Source of the DNA: Clytia hemisphaerica
Lineage: Eukaryota > Cnidaria > Hydrozoa > Leptothecata > Clytiidae
Assembly: GCA_902728285.1 (NCBI GenBank)
Contig: CACVBU010001295.1
Location: forward strand, 372,001-436,000
Length of the DNA: 64,000 bases
Direction: 5' to 3'
Below are positions 57,901-64,000 of this stretch, one piece after another; position 1 is the stretch's first letter; each line of letters begins with the position of its first letter. The notes under the pieces were generated by a model, which worked only from the letters and a program-made list of their open reading frames with translations, had not been told where the DNA came from and did no database searches. Position numbers and translations under genes: made by a program.

Positions 57901-59391
57901 CAGAAGTCTATTTGTCATTGGTGTTGATGCCTTTATAGATTTTCTGGTGGGAGTGTCATTGTGATTTTTTGTTATTGGATAGACTGTCTGAAATTGTAGG
58001 ACCTCCTTTATTGTAAACTCCATAGATGACAGCAGAAAGTATTGGTCTGGCGTTCTGATTAGCGTTCCAAATAGCTTTCCATCCAATTCGTGACCTGGTA
58101 ACGAAATATATACATTTTTTTATAAGCATACTCAGACTCTCCCACTTGATAAATGATATCAATTGATTCTGGTAATCGATTGACAATCAATAATCAAGTG
58201 AGAGGCTTGATTGCCTACCAAATTGATTGATTATTCAATTGACTCTAAGATGATTGATTGATCACAATTTATAGCTAAGCGATGAAAAGACTAACAGTGA
58301 TCAATCGATACTTAAGATATTAGAATAGTCTTGATTACCTATCCATTATGTTTATCTCTATCAATATCCAGTCATTTATTGCAAAAAGATTAAACTAATT
58401 ATATACATATCAAGTGGGATAGTCTAGTACCATAAGTTGGTCTTATGTCAACATTCCTCTTCTAATTCCAACACTCAGTTTTAGAGATAGAAATAATAGT
58501 AAAGTCAGAATCACTAATAGACAAAAAATTTTTTCCTCTCTGGTCTCTAAGTAAGGCAGCAATCACAAATATCTTGTTTCATGTCATCCGACCGATTCTC
58601 GAAAATTGAGTTGGTAAATTCGTCTAACTTTTTCTGTCAATGATGTTTCCTTTGTTCAAAAATTTATTATTACCAATTTTTTGCGAGCGATTTTCTAGCG
58701 CATTCGCAGCATTTTGACTTTATTTATTATTACATGCGTTATTTTGGGTCTGAGGTCACAGTGTTCAAAGGTCATAATTTGAAATCACCCATAACACGCG
58801 GTTGGCTGGCTGGCAGTTTCCCTTGAGAATACACTCCAAAAATGGATGATGGAGGTAAGAAAACGCAAAAATTTTTACGACCGACTAACTCACTTTTTAG
58901 ACCCACACCGCGGTGACATTAAATGAAGATATTTTTGATTGCCCCCTAATGAAATATAGTTTCCATGAGCAATTCCGACTTTTCTACTATTCCTATTTCC
59001 AAAGAAGTGGTGTCAGGATTAGAAGAGAGATAGATGTCGACATCAGAAGACCAAGTTACGGTATTATCTATGATTCAACAAAGTAATGACTAGCCTCTAC
59101 CTGGCTTAGATACAATCTGTGAGAAGCCTGCAGAGTTTGAATAATAAGAGGTGGTTGAAAGAATGAGCCAAAAAAAATTTAGGGACCTTCTGGACAACCA
59201 CATAATTTTCAGAGGAAAAGAACTTCTTAAGCACTTCAACAATTCATCAAAATAAAAGAGAACAAAAAGATTTTTCAGGTTAAAAATTATCACGACATAC
59301 TTATAATTTTATCAGCAAGATCAGCTGGAAATGTTCTTCGTAGGAAGGTTGCCAGTTCGTCTTTAGTAAAGTCTTCCAATCCAGGTTCCAT
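54905..59391 (-). CDS. SAM-like accessory protein gene, copy B, intact
   Basis: Ten exons on the minus strand assemble to 423 aa with no stop or frameshift: 59,391-59,301; 58,094-57,881; 57,512-57,272; 57,086-56,979; 56,761-56,687; 56,472-56,401; 56,109-56,059; 55,769-55,704; 55,554-55,434; 55,137-54,905. All borders are GT-AG. The first exon is 91 bp, as in copy A, and intron phases agree. N-terminus: DFTKDELATFLRRTFPADLA, LDGKLFGTLI, FTIKEVLQFQ (SAM-like). Middle: KQLRAEVKRKWSDDRLPASF to SILTIVHERRRN, aligning with copy A. Then a basic patch (SPVKRKCSQRKLTPKKPKK), an acidic patch and the C-terminal domain (LILARLTLGKFNRDKIKEKC, ending VDDIFIPVYE). Protein similarity to copy A is moderate while structure is kept, which implies long-maintained coding function. 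Its function is unknown; binding to the element termini is a guess from the CACTA context. Confidence 0.7.
58428..59063. repeat. MITE, TACCGTAAGTTGGTC family, copy 2
   Basis: TACCATAAGTTGGTCTTATG at left and a complementary end (AAGACCAAGTTACGGTA) at right; shared interior blocks with 29,068-29,261. It lies in the first intron of the copy B SAM-like gene. Confidence 0.65.
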
Positions 59392-59944
59392 TTTAAATAT
59401 CTTTATATCGAAAATTATTTTCTATGTATGACTGTTCTTGATCTAGTGCGCGTTGTAAAAGAATTATGCACGTGCTTCGCAACCGTAAGAAAACAATCTC
59501 AAAAACTGGGTAAGCATGGACACACGGATATGTCATTTTATCCGAGGGAATTCATCTCGATTTTATAATGTCCGTCTGACCAGGAAATATGTCGGCTAAA
59601 GCGCATGCACGAATTTAATAATCTCCAGACTTTAAATTTACTAAAATGTTTTGTATTATTTGAAGACATACTTGTTTTTATGGAAAAAATAAATGTTATA
59701 AACAATTCAAAATATTTATTTTTGAGATTTTAGAGCCATAATAAAAAATAAATGATAACAATGATAAAGATTATACTGGTCAGTAAATTGTTTCTTTTAC
59801 ATTTTGTAAACACACACTAAAAGCGCGCTTTTTTTAATTTTTGACAACCAGAAACAGATGAAAATCGAAAAAAAAAAGAATCAACCAAAAGTTTCACGTT
59901 TCAAGTTTATTTTCGTTTTACGAGCATACCACAGTCAGTACACT
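59392..59944. promoter_or_regulatory. Divergent intergenic region, copy B (553 bp)
   Basis: Lies between the start codons of the two divergent genes and is within 2 bp of the copy A gap in length. Presumed bidirectional promoter; no motif is asserted. Confidence 0.5.
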
Positions 59945-60574
59945 ATGAATTGGAATAGACTTCAAATTGCTAAATGTTATTGTGCTGAATCGGATAAAGC
60001 ACATGTACACTGTCCTTGTTCAATATGCAGAAACAAAGCTGTCAATCCTGCTACTGAAATAAGACATCATAAAGAATTTGAGGAACTGTTCGGGGAAAGC
60101 AATAGAAATGAATTACAACAAGTACAAGAGAGTGAGGCAAGCATGCAATCTGTCCCTGGTCACTGTAGCAGCAATGTTAGCAATAGTATCAACCAGTCAG
60201 GAAATTTTATTGATGAACAACAAGATCAAGATGTTACTGAAAGTTCAGATAGTCTGCTGAGGAGGGGAGAACATGATGATGATGATACTGATGATGACAG
60301 TGACAATGTTGCTGATACTACTGATCAATCACACGATGAGAGTGCTGAGGAGAATAGAGATGGGAATATCAACGGAATTGCGGAACAAAATGCTAACAGG
60401 TAAAATTTAATTTTTCACGGGTTATTGTGCTTTTTCTGTTTTCCATATTTACTTTACCTTCTTGTGCCGTCGCCACACCCACAGTGTATAAAAAGTTTAA
60501 ATGAATCAGACCTGATCAATCAAACTTTTTGAACAAATCAAACAATTGAAGTTCAATCAAAAATGTAATCAATT

Positions 60575-60874
60575 GGGCCATTCCAGTTTTTATTCTTTAC
60601 CCCCCAATGGACGACATGGAATTTCCGTAGCAAATTGCTTTCAAGAAAGTCCGGAATTTCCGTAACAAATTTACAAAATACCTATCAAAACCGTGGAATT
60701 CCGTTACTGTAACCTAAAAAAATCATGGAATTCCAATACTTTAATGCAAAATTAAGTAAAATTCATGGAATTCCGATACTTCTCTATAAAGTTTGCCTGG
60801 AATTCCGTGCCAAAATTTATTTCAAAAATTGATGTCATCCATTAGGGGGTAATTTTTTTTTTCTGGAATGGCCC
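60575..60874. repeat. 300-bp MITE with TGGAATTCCG repeats
   Basis: GGGCCATTCCAG, ACCCCCCAATGGA at left and complements at right. Inside are five or six variants of ATGGAATTCCGTAAC, a palindromic-core motif. Confidence 0.7.
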
Positions 60875-61400
60875 ATTATATCAAACTCTCATACAGTTAG
60901 CCACACTAGCGTCCCGCCAAAATACGTATCAAAGATTAATGCTGCGAAAGTGCTATATCGTTTACTTGACTCTCAAGCAAAAAAATGCACCGCAAAACTT
61001 CTAAAAAGGGATTCATGAAAAGATAACCCGGCGCTTTTTAATGAAATTAACATTTTCAAAAACCTTGAGAAATTGCCTAAAATTTGAGCCATAGATGAAA
61101 AAATTTGAGCCAAGCCAACCTTGAAAACTAATTTGAAGATCAACTTACCAAGAAAAAGATCTACGGGGGAGGCGGAACCCACCTAGATCCGCGCACTACC
61201 GGATAGGCTATCTCCCGGAAATTTTGCCGGACCTCAAACAATGACCCATTTACATGTGCGTAATTGTTTTTACTTTAGCGTATAAACAAGGCCTTAAAAA
61301 TCGAAGGGCTGTCTCGGGAATTGAATGACAAATTTTGGTTGGTTGAATTCTATCCCTGATATAGTCTTGTCCGCAGTTTGTACAATATAAATAGCCGTCA
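60875..61400. other. Intronic sequence, nothing recognised
   Basis: Part of the long first intron of the copy B transposase; no feature supported. Confidence 0.35.
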
Positions 61401-61812
61401 GGCCAAAAAAAAAAGTAGTTTCGTTTCCGGAAATGCGGGTGACGAAAAAAATCTCACCCGGGCGGCCGGAAAATTTTTTTTTTTTTCAATTTTCCTAGAA
61501 AAACTCTAATTGACGTGTACGAAAAAATAATCCAGGTTCGATGTCTCTTTACTTGAAAAAACGAAATTTTAAGAAGAAGCTGTACTCTAAGGTAATTCTA
61601 TTCACAACTATTGGACAACTCGTTAAATGGATCGTAAAATCGTAAAATGGAAAATAAACTCCTTATAAATCTTTGAATAAAATCGTTAAATGGATCGTAA
61701 AATCGTAAAATGGAAAAGTTTTTTTCTATTTGCGGCCGGGTGAGATATATTTTTTTCCAAAAAAAAGTTCACCCGGCCGATTTCCGGAAACAAGACTACT
61801 TTTTTTTTGGCC
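61401..61812. mobile_element. 412-bp MITE, 3-bp TSD (TCA)
   Basis: GGCCAAAAAAAAAAGTAGT, then GTTTCCGGAAAT, at left and the complement at right; TCA at 61,398-61,400 and 61,813-61,815. Sub-terminal CACCCGG motifs are mirrored. End structure and TSD length relate it to the element at 14,357. Confidence 0.8.
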
Positions 61813-62943
61813 TCAGAAACATTATTCTGGCATGAATACGTGGCTCAGTGGATTGGGCATTTGATTTCCAAACGACAGAACTTTGCATTTCCCCTTCAAT
61901 TTTATTCCCCACCATATTTTAAAATTTTTCGGTTCCCCTCCCTTTTTAGCTTTTGCGCCCAGTTATTTAACGATTTTGCAGTTCCCCCATATGGTTATAA
62001 ACATGAAAATACCTTAAATCGAGTTGTAAAGTTTTGGAAAGCTTGAAAATATAGCCTTGAAACTGCTTGAAAATAAAGTTTTATTGAAAAGTTGGTTTGG
62101 TTCAAGTAAGAATTGCTGATTTTATTGCTTAAATAGGTTTTTTACAAGATTACCTTGAGATCAGTAAAGCTCCCTGATCAAAATTTCCAATATTTATGGT
62201 TTCCCCCCTCTTTATTTCCCCCCCATAACTAAAAAATGGGGTGCCAAAATCAGATTGAATCAGACGCCCCCCTTTATAGAGGGGGGAGGGAGGATACTAT
62301 GATACCTTTGACTTTATCGAATATTTCCTGTAGCAGCGCGTCAGAATCTGAAACAAAGTTTATCTCACCCAATAAACGTGTGATTCACAGGCGAAAACCC
62401 TTTTCGTTTTCTCCAACAAATCAGAATGCATGTTATGAATTATTTGAGGAAACCCAGGCGAATGCTCACAAAATAGTGGGAAAATTTAATGGGGGTCAAT
62501 CTTATAGCTGGCGCTTTTTAGTGCTTTAGTAAAGCAAAGTCAAAGTCGGGAGATCAAGGGAACAGCTCTATGAGAAATTATGGAAAGAGAAATGCACTCC
62601 AACCCTGACCCTAACCGATATAAAGAATTTTCACCCGCACGGATTGAATAACAAAAAATCTTCTTTCACCCGTATGAAGGAGTCAGCACCGTAATGAACA
62701 GGAGTTTTATAGACCTTTGGCTTATCATGATACCATTTTGACTTCATAGATTTTGAGTGTAGAAATTTAAACTTTTTGGCTGGTTTTGTATCTGTTCCAA
62801 AGTTTCAGATTATAATAAAGTCAAAGGTTTTGTTTTTCTTGAATTGATCTCTCTCTATTATAATAGTACTTTGAAGGAAAGTCCTAAGTTTGCAAAAGCT
62901 GCAATATTCTGTCTATATGAGAAAAATTATTATTTCTTTTCAG
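61813..62943. other. Rest of the transposase intron
   Basis: GTGGCTCAGTGGATTGGGCA at 61,841 looks like a lone A box. The frame at 62,236-62,529 has no domain. No gene supported. Confidence 0.35.
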
Positions 62944-63027
62944 AAACGAATTAGTGATTCCAAACTTGTTGCGAACACTTATGTTGGCATCTGATATGAA
63001 TGCATCTGTTAAAATGACAGAAGAGCT

Positions 63028-63330
63028 CCCGGGGGGGGTACTAGGGCAAGATGGGTTACGGGGATGCTCCGCTGGTCAGGGTACCTTTTCTAACCTCCAC
63101 GAGTCCCAGGTAGGGTCGCAAAAACACCAAAATGGAAAAATCAGTCCCTCGTAGGGTGCCTTTTTTTGGAAAATTTAGGGAAAAAATGGAAAATTTGAGA
63201 AAATTTTGGAATTTCAGTCCCATTCAGGGTCACTTTTTTCGCAAATTTCGAGTCCCACGTAGGGTCCATTTTTCGAACCTCAGCGGAGCACCCCCGTCGG
63301 TCGACAAGGGTAGTACCCCCCCCCCCCGGG
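63028..63330. mobile_element. hAT-like MITE in transposase exon, 8-bp TSD
   Basis: TIR CCCGGGGGGGGTACT with its complement, flanked by GAAGAGCT at 63,020-63,027 and 63,331-63,338. The interior repeats AGTCCC-TAGGGT-type blocks. A diverged relative lies at 31,295-31,445. Confidence 0.85.
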
Positions 63331-64000
63331 GAAGAGCTAATGCAATTTGTTGGAGACCTGATCAGTAATTTCTCAAATATAGATAACTGGCCATCAAGCC
63401 ACACAACCGCCATCTCATTGTTGAAAGGTGAAGGTCTTTACTTCAATCCTTTTCACCATAGAATATGTTACAGCAAGGAAAATCATCCAATACATATCTA
63501 CGTTGTTGGTGCAGAAGGAACATGTCCAGAATGTGACACTTTGCCAACGGTCAATAGATATTATTTGCCAATAAAGGACAAAATGAAAAGATGGTTTTTG
63601 TCCAATGATACCACACACAAAATGCTTGGTCACTGGCAAAACAAGGATGCATGGCTTGGAAAAGATGGTGTGACGTATCCCATAGATGAAATTTGGGATG
63701 GTTATCGTTTTAAACAATTACAATGGTTCTGGGATCCTAATTCCAGATGGCCTTTACCACACATGTGCTCAAATTGTCAGAACTTTATCAATCTAATGGA
63801 TATTGGGATTCAAAGTGACGATGAAACTGAGGTCAATGTAGATTGCTACCACTGTGATCACAGGCAAACAATCCAACCGAAATTTGCATCTGGCGATCCA
63901 AGGAATCTAGGATTTATCGGTCACTGGGATGGATGGAGCCCAAATTTTGGAAGGGGTACTTCGCGTTCTACTGGTGAGTGTATTTTCACCTAATTAGCAA

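Larger units (their letters stand above)
59945..63973 (+). pseudogene. TNP2-like CACTA transposase gene, copy B (5' exons)
   Basis: Exon 1, 59,945-60,399, starts MNWNRLQIAKCYC and has the zinc cluster HCPCSICRNKAV with IRHHKEF, then an acidic Asp/Ser-rich tail. I chose this ATG because alignment with copy A (MEGEQEPQPKWARL) starts here; an upstream in-frame ATG at 59,858 exists. Exon 2, 62,944-63,973, reads NASVKMTEEL, is interrupted by a 303-bp MITE, then QFVGDLISNF, CPECDTLPTVNRYYLPIKDK, MLGHWQNKDAWLGKDG, HMCSNCQNFI and IGHWDGWSP, and ends at a GT donor in phase 1, as in copy A. With the MITE and one TSD copy removed, both exons stay in frame. Catalytic exons would lie beyond the window. 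The gene is disrupted here; the family call is the same inference as for copy A. Confidence 0.6.
52421..64000. mobile_element. CACTA/EnSpm-like element, copy B (left 11.6 kb)
   Basis: Begins CACAGGAAAAAAT, identical to the left end of copy A. TTGTGAA/TTCACAA motifs crowd 52,447-52,695, followed by two tandem arrays, then the SAM-like gene on the minus strand and the TNP2-like gene on the plus strand, which runs off the window. The gene order is therefore inverted relative to copy A. The right end is outside the window. Confidence 0.55.

Noticed and set aside
61835..61870. Second tRNA-derived SINE
   Set aside because: Only an A-box-like stretch; no B box follows.

Overview
The window is eukaryotic and almost certainly from an invertebrate animal. 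It is AT-rich, genes are split by short GT-AG introns, and nearly everything recognisable is a transposable element or its relic. The mix (CR1/L2-group and RTE-type LINEs, Penelope-like elements with an N-terminal GIY-YIG domain, many foldback MITEs, a small hammerhead-ribozyme retroelement) fits a cnidarian or another early-branching marine animal. That taxon is an inference. No rRNA, convincing tRNA or conserved housekeeping gene was found.

Layout. 0.3-3.1 kb: a MITE and a broken integrase-like gene with a MITE in its intron. 3.2-9.7 kb: a CR1/L2-group LINE interrupted by a 1.0 kb foldback element and by an inverted RTE fragment, then a small TIR element and a Penelope 3' end. 9.9-15.2 kb: non-autonomous TIR elements, including a three-level nest. 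15.9-17.5 kb: a frameshifted kinase-like pseudogene. 17.9-23.7 kb: an RTE 3' end, a minisatellite and sparse repeats. 23.7-40.3 kb: copy A of a large CACTA/EnSpm-like element. 40.5-51.1 kb: Penelope-like and LINE relics with nested MITEs. 51.9-52.35 kb: a minisatellite. 52.4 kb to the window end: copy B of the CACTA-like element, inverted relative to copy A.

The most interesting content is the pair of CACTA-like copies. Each has two divergently transcribed genes about 555 bp apart. One encodes a zinc-finger, TNP2-like transposase N-terminus. The other encodes a SAM-like domain protein with a conserved exon plan and a small C-terminal domain. The second gene can be assembled without any stop or frameshift in copy B (10 exons, 423 aa). 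In copy A (13 exons, 486 aa) it is open except for a 1.45 kb insertion with 9-bp target duplications inside one exon. The transposase genes are damaged: copy A has a frameshift and no visible catalytic core, and copy B has a MITE in an exon. Both copies share the terminal motif CACAGGAAAAAAT and dense TTGTGAAA/TTTCACAA motifs and tandem arrays just inside, as expected for subterminal binding sites of a CACTA accessory protein.

A second notable item is a complete type I hammerhead ribozyme motif at 38,815-38,857, in an intron of copy A. It lies in a partly tandem, roughly 290-bp unit that resembles an animal retrozyme.
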